A DNA stretch of 64,000 nucleotides from Jiangella gansuensis DSM 44835 (GCF_000515395.1 NZ_KI911782.1:2104506-2168505); one strand, 5' to 3'. Positions 45,577 through 54,881 are shown, numbered from the stretch's first letter. The notes: generated by a model not told the origin, from the sequence alone. Numbers and translations: made by a program.

Positions 45577-47418
45577 TCAGTCCTGGCTGCGCCCGCCCAG
45601 GTGCGTGGCCAGGAACGCCTCCGCCGCGGCGTAGAACCGCTCCCGGTTCTCCGGCTTGGCCAGGCCGTGACCCTCGTCCTCGAACAGCAGGTACTCGTGG
45701 TCCAAGCCCTTCTCGGCCAGGGCGGCGACGATCTGCTCGGCCTCCGCGATCTTCACGCGGGGGTCGTTCTTGCCCTGTGCTACCAGCACCGGGATGCGGA
45801 TCTGGTCGACCTTCGACAGCGGTGAACGCTCCCACAGCATGTCGCGCTCGGTCTCGGGGTTGCCGACGCGCGCGTGCATCAGCGCGATCTGCGGTTTCCA
45901 GTACTCCGGTACCGACTCCAGCAGCGTGAGCAGGTTGGACGGGCCGACCATGTCGACGGCGCACCGGAACACCTCCGGCGTGAACGCCGCCCCGGCCAGT
46001 GCCGCGTATCCCCCGTACGACCCGCCGTAGATGCCGACCCGCTCCCGGTCGATCAGACCGCGGCCGACCAGGTGGTCGATCGCGTCGAGCAGGTCGGTGT
46101 GCATGGCCCGGCCCCATTCCTTGTTGCCGGCGTTGCCGAAGGCCTTGCCGTAACCGGTGGAGCCGCGGAAGTTCACCTGCACGCAGGCGTAGCCGCGGTT
46201 GGCGAACCACTGCGACTCGGGGTCGTAACCCCAGGTGTCACGCGCCCAGGGGCCGCCGTGGACGTTGAGCACGGCCGGCAGCGCCTCACGCGCGACGCCC
46301 GGCGGGAACGTCACGTACCCGTGCACGGTCAGGCCGTCGCGCGCGGTGTAGGAGAACGGCTCCATATCGGCGAGGTCGTACTGTTCCAGCTCGGGGCGGT
46401 GCGAGAAGAGGAACGTCAGCTCGCCGCTGTCGCGGTCGTACGTGTAGTAGCGGACCGGGCCGTCGGACAGCACGTCGTGCACCAGCCAGGTACGGTCGTC
46501 GCGGACCGGCCGCGAGATGCCTACCTCGCCGTGCAGCCGCTCCCGCAGCCGGTCGACCTCGGCCCCGAACTGCGGGTCGAGGTAGGACCACTCCTTGCGC
46601 TCCTTGATGTACGTGACGGCCTGCGGTTCCAGCGTCTCCGGATGCCGGGCCACACCGGCGACGTCGTACTCGGCGTCCTCGGCCAGGACCGTCTCCTCGC
46701 CGGTGGCGAGGTCGACCTCGAGCAGCCGGGCGGCGTTGACGCCGGAGCTGGAGAGCAGGTAGGCGGTCTTGCCGTCCCGGCTGAAACCGGTGACGTCGGT
46801 GGTGACGATGTCGTCCGGGCCGATCTCGAACCACGGCTCGTCGCTGCCGGTATCGGTGCGCCGGTAGACGACGGCCCCGCCGTCCTCGGTCATGGCCACC
46901 GCACCGCGGATGTTCTGGTCGGAGTCGACCAGCCAGCCCGCGTAGCCCGGGTTCGTCTCGACCTTCACCAGTTCGCGGGTGGTGAGGTCGAGCCGGTAGA
47001 CGTCATGCAACTGCGGGTTGTCGGCGTTGAGCGCGACGAGCATGGTGGTGGGGTGCCAGCGGTTGTGCTCCAGGACGCCGGCCGTGACCCCGCTCTGCGG
47101 GGTGAGCAGCGTGACCTCCAGCGTGTCGAGGTCCATGGCGTAGAGCCGCCAGTCCTCGTCGCCGTCGGTGTCCTGCAGATAGACGAGTGTTCGGTCGTCG
47201 TGACAGAACATGAACGTGCGGATGCCGCGGTGCCGGTCGTGGGTGACCGGCCGGGCGGCGGACGGGTCGTCGGCGGGTCCGATCCAGACGTTGAGGACGC
47301 CGTCGTCGGGCGCGACGAAGCCGAGGCGGCTGCCGTCGGGCGAGAGGGTGGGCAGGACGCGCTCCGGATTGCCGAAGAGCACGTCTCGAGGAATCAGCGG
47401 CACGGCGTCATACGTCAT
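45577..47418 (-). CDS. S9 family peptidase (prolyl oligopeptidase-like)
   Basis: A 613-residue serine peptidase. The N-terminal half contains WD40-like/TolB-type beta-propeller repeats (LSPDGSRLGFVAPDDG, FSRDGKTAYLL). The C-terminal alpha/beta hydrolase has LNVHGGPWARD, the nucleophile GGSYGGY (Ser near 465), Asp in AQGKNDPRV (near 551) and His in EDEGHGLAK (near 583). It probably trims small peptides in the cytoplasm, as no signal peptide is seen. It is convergent with hflX and divergent from dinG. ATG at 47418. Confidence 0.92.
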   Translation of the reverse strand: MTYDAVPLIPRDVLFGNPERVLPTLSPDGSRLGFVAPDDGVLNVWIGPADDPSAARPVTHDRHRGIRTFMFCHDDRTLVYLQDTDGDEDWRLYAMDLDTLEVTLLTPQSGVTAGVLEHNRWHPTTMLVALNADNPQLHDVYRLDLTTRELVKVETNPGYAGWLVDSDQNIRGAVAMTEDGGAVVYRRTDTGSDEPWFEIGPDDIVTTDVTGFSRDGKTAYLLSSSGVNAARLLEVDLATGEETVLAEDAEYDVAGVARHPETLEPQAVTYIKERKEWSYLDPQFGAEVDRLRERLHGEVGISRPVRDDRTWLVHDVLSDGPVRYYTYDRDSGELTFLFSHRPELEQYDLADMEPFSYTARDGLTVHGYVTFPPGVAREALPAVLNVHGGPWARDTWGYDPESQWFANRGYACVQVNFRGSTGYGKAFGNAGNKEWGRAMHTDLLDAIDHLVGRGLIDRERVGIYGGSYGGYAALAGAAFTPEVFRCAVDMVGPSNLLTLLESVPEYWKPQIALMHARVGNPETERDMLWERSPLSKVDQIRIPVLVAQGKNDPRVKIAEAEQIVAALAEKGLDHEYLLFEDEGHGLAKPENRERFYAAAEAFLATHLGGRSQD

Positions 47419-47509
47419 TTGCGCATTCCATCATGGCCGCGGACAACGCCGCCGCCGTGGCCTGTGGACGACGCCTCCGGGTGCCGGCGAGGCGTGTAGT
47501 GTCGGGCCG

Positions 47510-49477
47510 GTGAGTCCGGGCGACGTGACGGTGGAAAAACTCCTCAGCGCAGCCGTGGCGGCCGTCGGCGGCACTCAGCGCCCTGGTCAGGTCGAGATGG
47601 CCGAGGCGGTGGCCCAGGCCGTCACCGACAGCGAGCACCTGCTGGTCCAGGCCGGCACCGGCACCGGCAAATCGCTGGCCTACCTGGTGCCCGCACTACT
47701 GCATGCCGACTCCACCGACGGCCCGGTCATCGTCGCCACCGCCACGTTGGCGTTACAGGCGCAGCTGGTCGACCGCGATCTTCCCGCACTCGCCGAGGCT
47801 GCCACGCCATTGCTGGGCCGGCGGCCGACCTGGGCCACGCTGAAGGGCCGAGCGAACTACGCGTGCCTGCACCGCGTCCGTGAGGGCGCGCCGGACGACC
47901 AGGGCGAGCTCGTGCCGGTCGAGGAGATGCCGGCCGGGCCGCTGGGCACGGAGGTCCTGCGGGCCCGCGAGTGGGCGGAATCTCAGGCGGCCTCCGGCGG
48001 GTCCGGCGACCGCGACCGGCTCGAACCCGGCGTCAGCGACCGCGCCTGGGCTCAGGTCTCGGTGTCGTCGCGCGAATGTCTCGGCGCGTCGCGATGCCCG
48101 TACGGCCAGGAGTGCTTCGCCGAGGTGGCCCGAGCGCGGTCGGACGGTGCGGACGTCGTCGTCACCAACCACGCCCTGTTGGCCATCGACGCTCTGGAAG
48201 GGCTTCCGGTGCTGCCCGATCACGACGTCGTGGTGGTCGATGAGGCGCACGAGCTGGCCGCCCGTGTCACCAGTGTCGCCACCGCCGACCTGTGGCCCGG
48301 AGTGGTGGACCGCACGGCGGTGCGGGTCCGCTCTCATGTCGACGACGGCGACGCCGAAGAGCTCCGCGCGGCCGGCGAACACCTGCGGCAGGCTCTGCTC
48401 GACGCGCCCGTCGGCCGGCTGGACACGCTGCCCGAACGGTTGCTGACGGCACTGGTCGAGCTGCGCGACGCCGCCCGGGCGGTGCAGTCCGGCTTCGCGT
48501 CGTCGGCGCGCGAGGAGCGCTCGGCGGAGGCCGAGGCGGCTCGGCGGGCCGCCAAGACCATGGTCGACGACGTGTACGGCACCGCCGAGCGGTTGGTCGC
48601 CAACAGCGAGTACGACGTCATGTGGGTCGAGGAGCGCGAGCGCGGTGGCCGGTCACTGCGAGTGGCGCCGCTGTCGGTGGCCGGGCTGCTGCGTGAGCGG
48701 CTGTTCGGTGAGAACACCGTGGTGGCGACGTCGGCGACGCTCGAGCTCGGCGGCTCGTTCGACTCCGCGGCCGGCGCGTTCGGGCTGCTGGGGGAGGAGG
48801 CGCCGGAGTGGAAGGCGCTGGACGTGGGTTCGCCGTTCGACTACGGCAAGCAGGCGATTCTCTACGTGGCCCGCGACCTGCCTACCCCCGGCCGCGACGG
48901 CCTGCGACCCGAAGCGGTGGACGCGCTGGTCGAGCTGATGTCCGCGGCCGGCGGCCGGACACTCGGCCTGTTCTCGTCGCGGCGCGCGGCGAACGAGGCC
49001 GCGGAGGCGGTGCGCAAGCGGCTTCCGGATCTTCCGGTGCTCTGTCAGGGCGACGACGTGGTGGCCACCTTGCTACGCACGTTCGCCGGCGACGACCGCA
49101 CCTGCCTGTTCGGCACGTTGTCGCTGTGGCAGGGCGTGGACGTGCCCGGTGGCGCGTGCCAGTTGGTGGTGATCGACCGGATCCCGTTCCCGCGACCGGA
49201 CGAGCCGCTGTCCTCGGCACGACAGCGGGCGGTGGAGAAGGCCGGCGGCAACGGGTTCATGAGCGTGGCGGCCAACCACGCGGCACTACTGCTGGCCCAG
49301 GGGACGGGACGGCTGATCCGCAGGTCGAGCGATCGTGGCGTGGTGGCGGTGCTGGACCCGCGGCTGGTGACAGCCAGGTACGGCAGCTACCTGAGGGCGT
49401 CGTTGCCGCCGATGTGGTTCACCACCGACCGGTCGGTGGTGACCGGAGCGCTGCAGCGACTCGCGTCGTCGGCGTGA
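47510..49477 (+). CDS. dinG: ATP-dependent DNA helicase DinG/XPD-like
   Basis: A 655-residue superfamily 2 iron-sulfur helicase. Walker A is QAGTGTGKSLAYL (near 48) and the DEAH box VVVDEAHEL (near 243). Between them four cysteines (CLHRV, CLGASRC and ECFAE) fit the 4Fe-4S cluster of the DinG/XPD family. Later motifs are TSATLELGG, LFSSRRAANEAAEAV and QGTGRLIRRSSDRG. It unwinds DNA or R-loops during repair; actinobacterial copies often neighbour lexA, as here. The GTG at 47510 is used; upstream extension overlaps the peptidase promoter region. No clear SOS box was seen in front of it. Confidence 0.93.
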   Translation: MSPGDVTVEKLLSAAVAAVGGTQRPGQVEMAEAVAQAVTDSEHLLVQAGTGTGKSLAYLVPALLHADSTDGPVIVATATLALQAQLVDRDLPALAEAATPLLGRRPTWATLKGRANYACLHRVREGAPDDQGELVPVEEMPAGPLGTEVLRAREWAESQAASGGSGDRDRLEPGVSDRAWAQVSVSSRECLGASRCPYGQECFAEVARARSDGADVVVTNHALLAIDALEGLPVLPDHDVVVVDEAHELAARVTSVATADLWPGVVDRTAVRVRSHVDDGDAEELRAAGEHLRQALLDAPVGRLDTLPERLLTALVELRDAARAVQSGFASSAREERSAEAEAARRAAKTMVDDVYGTAERLVANSEYDVMWVEERERGGRSLRVAPLSVAGLLRERLFGENTVVATSATLELGGSFDSAAGAFGLLGEEAPEWKALDVGSPFDYGKQAILYVARDLPTPGRDGLRPEAVDALVELMSAAGGRTLGLFSSRRAANEAAEAVRKRLPDLPVLCQGDDVVATLLRTFAGDDRTCLFGTLSLWQGVDVPGGACQLVVIDRIPFPRPDEPLSSARQRAVEKAGGNGFMSVAANHAALLLAQGTGRLIRRSSDRGVVAVLDPRLVTARYGSYLRASLPPMWFTTDRSVVTGALQRLASSA

Positions 49478-49478
49478 G

Positions 49479-49518
49479 GGCGCCGGCCAGACGGCCGAGG
49501 TAGTGCTCGGCCGGCGCC
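49479..49518. terminator. Bidirectional hairpin between dinG and lexA
   Basis: GGCGCCGGCC (49479-49488) pairs perfectly with GGCCGGCGCC (49509-49518). An alternative inner stem CGGCCGAG/CTCGGCCG (49492-49499 with 49506-49513) competes with it. It lies between the convergent stops of dinG and lexA. Confidence 0.65.
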
Positions 49519-49528
49519 GCCGACGTCC

Positions 49529-50248
49529 TCACATGCGCCGCATCACCGCCACGACCCGGCCGAGAATGACCGCGTCGTCGCCGGGAATGGGCTCGTAGGC
49601 CGGGTTGTGCGGGAGCAGCCAGATGTGCCCGTCGCGCTTCTTGTACGTCTTGACCGTCGCCTCGCCGTCGATCATGGCGGCCACGACCTCGCCCTGCTCG
49701 GCCACGGGCTGCTGGCGCACGACCACCCAGTCGCCGTCGCAGATGGCGGCGTCGACCATGGAGTCACCGGCGACCTTCAGCATGAACAGCGTCCCCTCGC
49801 CGACCAGTTCGCGGGGGAGCGGGAAGACGTCCTCGACCGCCTGCTCCGCGAGCACCGGGCCACCGGCGGCGATGCGCCCCACCATGGGCACGTATGACGG
49901 TGCGGGCAGCGACGCGGTCTCCTCCGGCGCCTCCTGACCGCGGGTGAAGTCGCCCGGAGCGGTGCCCGGCGGCAGGACTTCGAGCGCGCGGGGGCGATGC
50001 GGATCGCGCCGGATGTACCCCTTGGCCTCGAGCACACCCAGCTGGTGGGCCACGCTGGACGGGCTGGAGAGCCCCGCGGCCTGGCCGATCTCACGCATGC
50101 TGGGCGGGTAGCCGCGGCGGCCGACCGACTCGCGGATGACTTCCAGCACCTTGCGCTGCCGGACGGTCAGGTCGGCCGGATGCACGTGCGTCTCCGGGAA
50201 CGTGTGGACCGAAGCGCCCTCGGCCTCCGAGTCCTCCTGTTTGGCCAC
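49529..50248 (-). CDS. lexA: SOS response repressor LexA
   Basis: A 239-residue repressor with an N-terminal winged helix ([20 protein letters not shown], then [23 protein letters not shown]) and a C-terminal S24 self-cleavage domain. Cleavage would occur at A128-G129 (GRIAAGGP), with catalytic Ser163 (AGDSMVD) and Lys200 (ATVKTYK). The GTG at 50248 lies seven bases after AGGAGG; longer readings to 50317 have no similarity. Its promoter (-35 TTGATC, -10 TAATGT) overlaps an SOS box, giving autoregulation. Divergent from the LysM gene. Confidence 0.96.
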   Translation of the reverse strand: MAKQEDSEAEGASVHTFPETHVHPADLTVRQRKVLEVIRESVGRRGYPPSMREIGQAAGLSSPSSVAHQLGVLEAKGYIRRDPHRPRALEVLPPGTAPGDFTRGQEAPEETASLPAPSYVPMVGRIAAGGPVLAEQAVEDVFPLPRELVGEGTLFMLKVAGDSMVDAAICDGDWVVVRQQPVAEQGEVVAAMIDGEATVKTYKKRDGHIWLLPHNPAYEPIPGDDAVILGRVVAVMRRM

Positions 50249-50335
50249 CACGCCACCTCCTGGTCGAAAGGTCATGACCCGCGGGAAGTCCGGCACTCGT
50301 TCGAAAACGCCCCGCACGGTCGGTCTATGGAAGTC

Positions 50336-50375
50336 ACATTAGCCCCAGCGAGCGACACGATCAAACATCTGTTCG
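50336..50375 (-). promoter_or_regulatory. lexA promoter with overlapping SOS box
   Basis: On the minus strand -35 TTGATC (50364-50359) and -10 TAATGT (50341-50336) are separated by 17 bases. The SOS box, read on the plus strand, is CAAACATCTGTTCG (50362-50375), i.e. CGAAC-N4-GTTTG on the lexA strand, and overlaps the -35 element. LexA bound here would block its own promoter. Confidence 0.85.
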
Positions 50376-50389
50376 AACGTGTCTCGACT

Positions 50390-50412
50390 TTGTCAGTGGC
50401 GGGGTGTACAAC
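50390..50412 (+). promoter_or_regulatory. PafBC-type (RecA-NDp) promoter motif before the LysM gene
   Basis: TTGTCAGTG, eight bases, then TACAAC. The upstream nonamer matches the RecA-NDp consensus TTGTCRGTG-N8-TANNNT exactly; the -10 has C instead of the final T. In mycobacteria this motif marks LexA-independent, PafBC-driven damage genes. A weaker LexA half-match (CGAACGGTTGTGCG, 50433-50446) lies downstream. Confidence 0.6.
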
Positions 50413-50466
50413 CATTCGTACAGTCGTTCTATCGAACGGTTGTGCGGACTTCGACCGGAGGCTGAC

Positions 50467-50919
50467 ATGGCGAGCACGACGTACATCCCGACGTTCGAGC
50501 CGCGCACGCGGGTGGTGATCGAGCCCGAGCGCGTCGACGCACCGCCGCGACGGCATGTCGCCAGACGGCGGCTGGCGGGCCGGCCGGCGCCGGCGGCGTG
50601 CGCCGGCTCGGCCGAACCGAGCTTGCACGGTTCTCGGCTGACCCGGCGTGGCCGCGTCGTCGTAGCGCTGGCGTGGCTGGTGCTGCTGGCTGCTGGGGCG
50701 TTGGCGTTCGTGAAGCCGTGGGACGCGTCCGCGCCCGCCGCCACCGACACCACCACCGTCTCGGTCCAGGCCGGCGACACGCTGTGGGAGCTGGCGGGCC
50801 AGATCGCGCCGGCGGCGGATCCGCGCGACACCGTCGCCGCCATCATGGAGCTGAACGGGCTCAGTTCGGCCACCGACATCCGCCCCGGCGACACCCTGCG
50901 CGTCCCCGCCGCTCACTGA
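50467..50919 (+). CDS. LysM-domain membrane protein (lexA-linked cell division suppressor-like)
   Basis: A 150-residue protein with a basic cytoplasmic N-terminus, one transmembrane segment (VVVALAWLVLLAAGALAFV, about 68-86) and an extracellular C-terminal LysM domain (VSVQAGDTLWELAGQIAP...IRPGDTLRVP). It is divergent from lexA and upstream of nrdR, the same position as mycobacterial ChiZ (Rv2719c) and corynebacterial DivS, which stop division during DNA damage. GGAGG lies six bases before the ATG. Upstream are a LexA box and a PafBC-type promoter, supporting damage induction. Sequence similarity outside LysM is low in this group, so the role is inferred from position and topology. Confidence 0.85.
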   Translation: MASTTYIPTFEPRTRVVIEPERVDAPPRRHVARRRLAGRPAPAACAGSAEPSLHGSRLTRRGRVVVALAWLVLLAAGALAFVKPWDASAPAATDTTTVSVQAGDTLWELAGQIAPAADPRDTVAAIMELNGLSSATDIRPGDTLRVPAAH

Positions 50920-51006
50920 TCCGCTCGGGCCCGCGCCGGGGGACGTACGCCTCCACGTCCGCCGGCGCCCGGTGTCCAGGTGGTCGAGCTCGACTTTCGC
51001 ACACCA

Positions 51007-51048
51007 AAACCGCGCATAGCTCCCGGGACGGGAGTCCGTGCGCGGTTT
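51007..51048 (+). terminator. Hairpin after the LysM gene
   Basis: AAACCGCGCA (51007-51016) and TGCGCGGTTT (51039-51048) are perfect 10-bp arms, and the 22-base loop holds a second stem CTCCC/GGGAG. The right arm ends in TTT. It is the best intrinsic-terminator candidate in the window, in the 419-base gap between the LysM gene and nrdR. Confidence 0.75.
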
Positions 51049-51231
51049 CGGCATTCGTGGCCTCGCGTGAATCGCCGCGCCCGCAGTGCCCCGCCCGTTC
51101 AGCTCTGCGTGAACCCTCCCGGCGACGCGCCGACGCCGTTGATCGACGTCGCACATGACCAGCGGGTTTGAAAACCGGTCCGGGCAGTCCGTCGATGTCG
51201 GTTGCAGTCGGCCTCCGGCGCGACGTACCGT

Positions 51232-51280
51232 ACCCCTATATCTAGTAGTTACACAGCTGTAAGCTGTCCACAAGTTGTGG
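51232..51280 (+). promoter_or_regulatory. Tandem NrdR-box-like sites upstream of nrdR-nrdJ
   Basis: Box 1 ACCCCTATATCTAGTAGT (51232-51249) resembles streptomycete NrdR boxes (core TATATCTAGT). Box 2 contains the palindrome CCACAAGTTGTGG (51268-51280). Their centres are about 32 bp apart, three helical turns, as expected for NrdR. The rest of the gap up to 51338 holds GTTGTCCCCAAC and nothing else recognisable. Confidence 0.6.
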
Positions 51281-51338
51281 TCGAGAGTGCACAGGTTGTC
51301 CCCAACTTGTCCACAGGCCCACGAAAGGGGGAGTGAGC

Positions 51339-51869
51339 GTGCACTGTCCGTTCTGCCGCCACGCCGACAGTCGTGTGGTGGACAGTCGCACCGCTGACGA
51401 GGGCACCGTCATCCGTCGTCGGCGGCAGTGCCTGGCCTGTGAGCGCAGGTTCACCACCGTCGAGCAGTTGACGCTCGCGGTCGTGAAGCGTTCGGGGGTC
51501 ACCGAACCGTTCAGCCGCGAGAAGGTCGTCGCCGGGGTGCGCCGGGCGTGCCAGGGCCGAGGCGTCAGCGAGGACGCACTGGCCCGGCTGGCCCAGCAGG
51601 TCGAAGAGCAGTTCCGGGCGGCGGGGGGTGCCGAGATCCCGAGCCGCGAGGTGGGTCTGGCCATCCTGACCCCGCTGCGCGAGCTGGACGAGGTCGCGTA
51701 CCTGCGCTTCGCCAGCGTGTACCGCGACTTCGAGAGCCTCGACGACTTCGAGCACGAGATCGCCACGCTGCGGGCCGACCGTGAGCGGGCGGCGCACCGT
51801 CCCGACGACGACGGCGCCGCCGCGCCCGACGGCCGGGCCGACGCCACGCTGACCGTCGCCGAGACGTAG
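51339..51869 (+). CDS. nrdR: Transcriptional repressor NrdR
   Basis: A 176-residue regulator of ribonucleotide reductase genes. The N-terminal zinc ribbon has two CxxC pairs (MHCPFCRH and [10 protein letters not shown]), followed by the ATP-cone domain that senses ATP/dATP ([24 protein letters not shown] and [13 protein letters not shown]). The GTG at 51339 gives the canonical MHCPFC N-terminus and follows GGGGGAG; the GTG at 51333 is less likely. The C-terminal 25 residues are acidic and variable. It is upstream of nrdJ and presumably represses itself and nrdJ through the tandem boxes. Confidence 0.95.
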   Translation: MHCPFCRHADSRVVDSRTADEGTVIRRRRQCLACERRFTTVEQLTLAVVKRSGVTEPFSREKVVAGVRRACQGRGVSEDALARLAQQVEEQFRAAGGAEIPSREVGLAILTPLRELDEVAYLRFASVYRDFESLDDFEHEIATLRADRERAAHRPDDDGAAAPDGRADATLTVAET

Positions 51870-51944
51870 CACCACTGCACCAGGAACGAACTGAAGTGAC
51901 AGCCCGGAGGAAACCGGGTGAGCCGGGGGAAGTGAGGAAGGTTC

Positions 51945-54818
51945 ATGACTGAGACGGTGAGCGGGCCGAGCCGGGGCACCGGGAGCAAGCCGGTCGGCAG
52001 GTCGAAGAAGGCTCGGGGCCTGAGCGTCGAGCGCATCTACACCACAGCCGGCGTGCACCCGTACGACGAGGTCACCTGGGAGCGGCGCGACGTCGTCCAG
52101 CAGAACTGGAAGACGGGGGAGACGGTCTTCGAGCAGAAGGGTGTGGAGTTCCCGTCCTTCTGGTCGCTGAACGCCTCCACCATCGTCACGACGAAGTACT
52201 TCCGCGGTGCCGTGGGCACCGACGCGCGTGAATGGAGCCTGCGCCAGCTCATCGACCGGGTGGTCAACAAGTACCGCACCACCGGTGAGGCGGAGGGCTA
52301 CTTCGCCACGACCGCCGACGCTGACGTCTTCGAGCACGAGCTGACCTGGATGCTGCTGCACCAGGTGTTCAGCTTCAACTCTCCGGTGTGGTTCAACGTC
52401 GGTACCAAGTCGCCGCAGCAGGTCTCGGCGTGCTTCATCCTCTCCGTCGACGACTCCATGGAGTCGATCCTCAACTGGTACCGCGAAGAGGGAATGATCT
52501 TCAAGGGCGGCTCGGGGGCCGGCCTGAACCTGTCGCGCATCCGCTCCAGCAAGGAGCTGCTGTCCTCCGGCGGGACGGCGTCCGGCCCGGTCAGCTTCAT
52601 GCGCGGCGCCGACGCCTCGGCGGGAACCATCAAGTCCGGTGGCGCCACCCGGCGCGCGGCCAAGATGGTCGTGCTCGACGTCGACCACCCCGACGTCGAG
52701 GAGTTCATCACGACGAAGGCGCGCGAAGAGGACAAGATCCGGGCACTGCGCGACGCCGGGTTCGACATGGACCTCGGCGGCTCCGACATCGTCTCGGTGC
52801 AGTACCAGAACGCCAACAACTCCGTGCGGGTGTCCGACGAGTACATGCGTGCGGTGGAGTCCGGCGGCGAGTTCGGCCTGCGGGCGCGGATGACCGGCGA
52901 GGTCATCGAGACCGTCGACGCGCGCAAGCTGTTCCGCAGCATGGCGCAGGCGGCCTGGGAGTGCGCCGACCCAGGCATCCAGTACGACGGCACCATCAAC
53001 GACTGGCACACCAACCCCGAGACCGGGCGCATCACCGCGTCCAATCCATGCTCGGAGTACATGAGCCTGGACAACTCCAGCTGCAACCTCGCCAGCCTGA
53101 ACCTGATGAAGTTCCTCAAGGAGGACGGGAGCTTCGACGCCGCCACGTTCGCCAAGGCGGTCGAGCTGATCATCACGGCGATGGACATCTCCATCACGTT
53201 CGCCGATTTCCCGACCGAGTCGATCACCGAGACCACCCGTGCGTACCGGCAGCTGGGTATCGGCTACGCCAACCTCGGCGCGCTGCTGATGGCGTCGGGC
53301 CTGGCCTATGACTCCGAGGGTGGGCGGGCGCTGGCCGCGGCCATCACGTCGCTGATGACCGGTGCGGCGTACAAGCGCTCGGCCGAGCTGGCCGGCGTCG
53401 TCGGCCCGTACGACGGGTTCGCCCGCAACGCCGAGGCGCACGCCCGGGTCATGCGCAAGCACGCCGCCGCCACTGACGACCTGCGCACCGTGCACTCGCT
53501 CGACGGCGACGTGCGCAGCCTGGCCACCAAGGTGTGGGCCGAGGGCAACAAGATCGGTGAGAAGAACGGCTGGCGCAACGCGCAGGCCTCGCTGCTGGCC
53601 CCCACGGGCACCATCGGCTTCATGATGGACTGCGACACCACCGGTATCGAGCCGGATTTCTCGCTGGTCAAGTTCAAGAAGCTGGTCGGCGGCGGCTCCA
53701 TGCAGATCGTCAACCTGACGGTGCCGCGGGCGCTGGAGAAGCTCGGCTACGCCACCGAGACCATCGAGGCGATCGTCGAGTACATCGCCGAGCACGGCAA
53801 CGTCGTCGACGCCCCCGGCCTCAAGACGGAGCACTACGAGGTGTTCGACTGCGCCGCGGGGCAGCCGCGGGCCATCGAGCCGATGGGTCACGTGCGGATG
53901 ATGGCCGCGGTGCAGCCGTTCCTGTCCGGTGCCATCTCCAAGACGGTGAACATGCCGGAGTCGGCCACCGTCGAGGAGATCGAGGAGATCTACCTGCAGG
54001 GCTGGAAGCTCGGCCTCAAGGCGCTGGCCGTCTACCGCGACAACTGCAAGGTCGGCCAGCCGCTGTCGGACGCCAAGGCGAAGACCGCCACGAAGGACGC
54101 GCCGGAGAAGGACGTGATCGTCGAGTACCGGCCGACCCGCAAGCGGCTGCCGAAGACCCGGCCGAGCCGCACCACGTCGTTCACGGTCGGCGGGGCCGAG
54201 GGCTACATGACCGCCGGCTCGTACCCCGACGACGGCCTCGGTGAGGTGTTCCTGAAGCTCGGCAAGCAGGGCTCCACGCTTGCCGGCATCATGGACGCGT
54301 TCTCGATCGCCGTCTCCATCGCGGTGCAGTACGGCGTGCCGTTGGAGACGTACGTCGAGAAGTTCACCAACATGCGGTTCGAGCCGTCGGGCATGACCGA
54401 CGACCCGGACGTGCGGATGGCGCAGAGCGTGGTCGACTACATCTTCCGCCGGCTCGCGCTGGACCACCTGCCGTTCGAGTCGCGGGCCGCGCTGGGCATC
54501 TACACCGCGGCCGAGCGTTCCCGTCAGCTCGACACCGGTGGCGACTACGCGCCCGTCGACGACCTCGACGTCGACTCGCTGCGGCAGTCCGCTCCGGTCG
54601 CACCGTCGGCCGAGTCGGCCAAGGAGCCGGCGACGGAGGCGACCGAAGCCGCCGCCCGCCCCGCTCCGGCCGAGGCGCACACCTCCGCCGAGCTGCTCGA
54701 GGTCATCCAGGGCACTAGCACCGACGCGCCGCTCTGCTTCACCTGCGGCACGAAGATGCGCCCGGCCGGCAGCTGCTATGTCTGCGAGGGCTGCGGCTCC
54801 ACCAGCGGGTGCAGCTGA
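51945..54818 (+). CDS. nrdJ: Vitamin B12-dependent (class II) ribonucleotide reductase
   Basis: A 957-residue adenosylcobalamin-dependent reductase making deoxyribonucleotides without oxygen or a second subunit. The active-site segment ASNPCSEYMSLDNSSCNLAS carries the catalytic Asn, Cys and Glu residues; VSACFILSVDDSMESI holds another redox cysteine. The C-terminus has a zinc ribbon (CFTCGTKMRPAGSCYVCEGCG) with the shuttle cysteines, after an Ala/Glu/Pro-rich linker. The ATG at 51945 follows GTGAGGAAGG. It is 75 bases downstream of nrdR. No cobalamin riboswitch was recognised ahead of it, in line with NrdR control. Confidence 0.96.
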   Translation: MTETVSGPSRGTGSKPVGRSKKARGLSVERIYTTAGVHPYDEVTWERRDVVQQNWKTGETVFEQKGVEFPSFWSLNASTIVTTKYFRGAVGTDAREWSLRQLIDRVVNKYRTTGEAEGYFATTADADVFEHELTWMLLHQVFSFNSPVWFNVGTKSPQQVSACFILSVDDSMESILNWYREEGMIFKGGSGAGLNLSRIRSSKELLSSGGTASGPVSFMRGADASAGTIKSGGATRRAAKMVVLDVDHPDVEEFITTKAREEDKIRALRDAGFDMDLGGSDIVSVQYQNANNSVRVSDEYMRAVESGGEFGLRARMTGEVIETVDARKLFRSMAQAAWECADPGIQYDGTINDWHTNPETGRITASNPCSEYMSLDNSSCNLASLNLMKFLKEDGSFDAATFAKAVELIITAMDISITFADFPTESITETTRAYRQLGIGYANLGALLMASGLAYDSEGGRALAAAITSLMTGAAYKRSAELAGVVGPYDGFARNAEAHARVMRKHAAATDDLRTVHSLDGDVRSLATKVWAEGNKIGEKNGWRNAQASLLAPTGTIGFMMDCDTTGIEPDFSLVKFKKLVGGGSMQIVNLTVPRALEKLGYATETIEAIVEYIAEHGNVVDAPGLKTEHYEVFDCAAGQPRAIEPMGHVRMMAAVQPFLSGAISKTVNMPESATVEEIEEIYLQGWKLGLKALAVYRDNCKVGQPLSDAKAKTATKDAPEKDVIVEYRPTRKRLPKTRPSRTTSFTVGGAEGYMTAGSYPDDGLGEVFLKLGKQGSTLAGIMDAFSIAVSIAVQYGVPLETYVEKFTNMRFEPSGMTDDPDVRMAQSVVDYIFRRLALDHLPFESRAALGIYTAAERSRQLDTGGDYAPVDDLDVDSLRQSAPVAPSAESAKEPATEATEAAARPAPAEAHTSAELLEVIQGTSTDAPLCFTCGTKMRPAGSCYVCEGCGSTSGCS

Positions 54819-54845
54819 CGTCCAGCCCGAATCACACCAGCGCGC

Positions 54846-54881
54846 CCGCGGCCGCCGAGGAACCACTCTCGGCGGCCGCGG
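54846..54881. terminator. Bidirectional hairpin after nrdJ
   Basis: CCGCGGCCGCCGA (54846-54858) pairs perfectly with TCGGCGGCCGCGG (54869-54881) around a 10-base loop, a 13-bp GC-rich stem. It separates the convergent nrdJ and spermidine-synthase-like genes. Confidence 0.75.

Noticed and set aside
51007..51338. Possible cobalamin riboswitch ahead of nrdR-nrdJ
   Set aside because: I looked for the B12-box (GCCACTG-like) and the stem set and found none. The structure seen is a simple hairpin terminator and NrdR-like boxes, and class II reductases do not need B12 repression.
51249..54866. A 1205-codon minus-strand frame opposite nrdR and nrdJ
   Set aside because: It spans two unmistakable genes on the other strand and their spacer. 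The protein is low-complexity and family-free, a GC-skew shadow.
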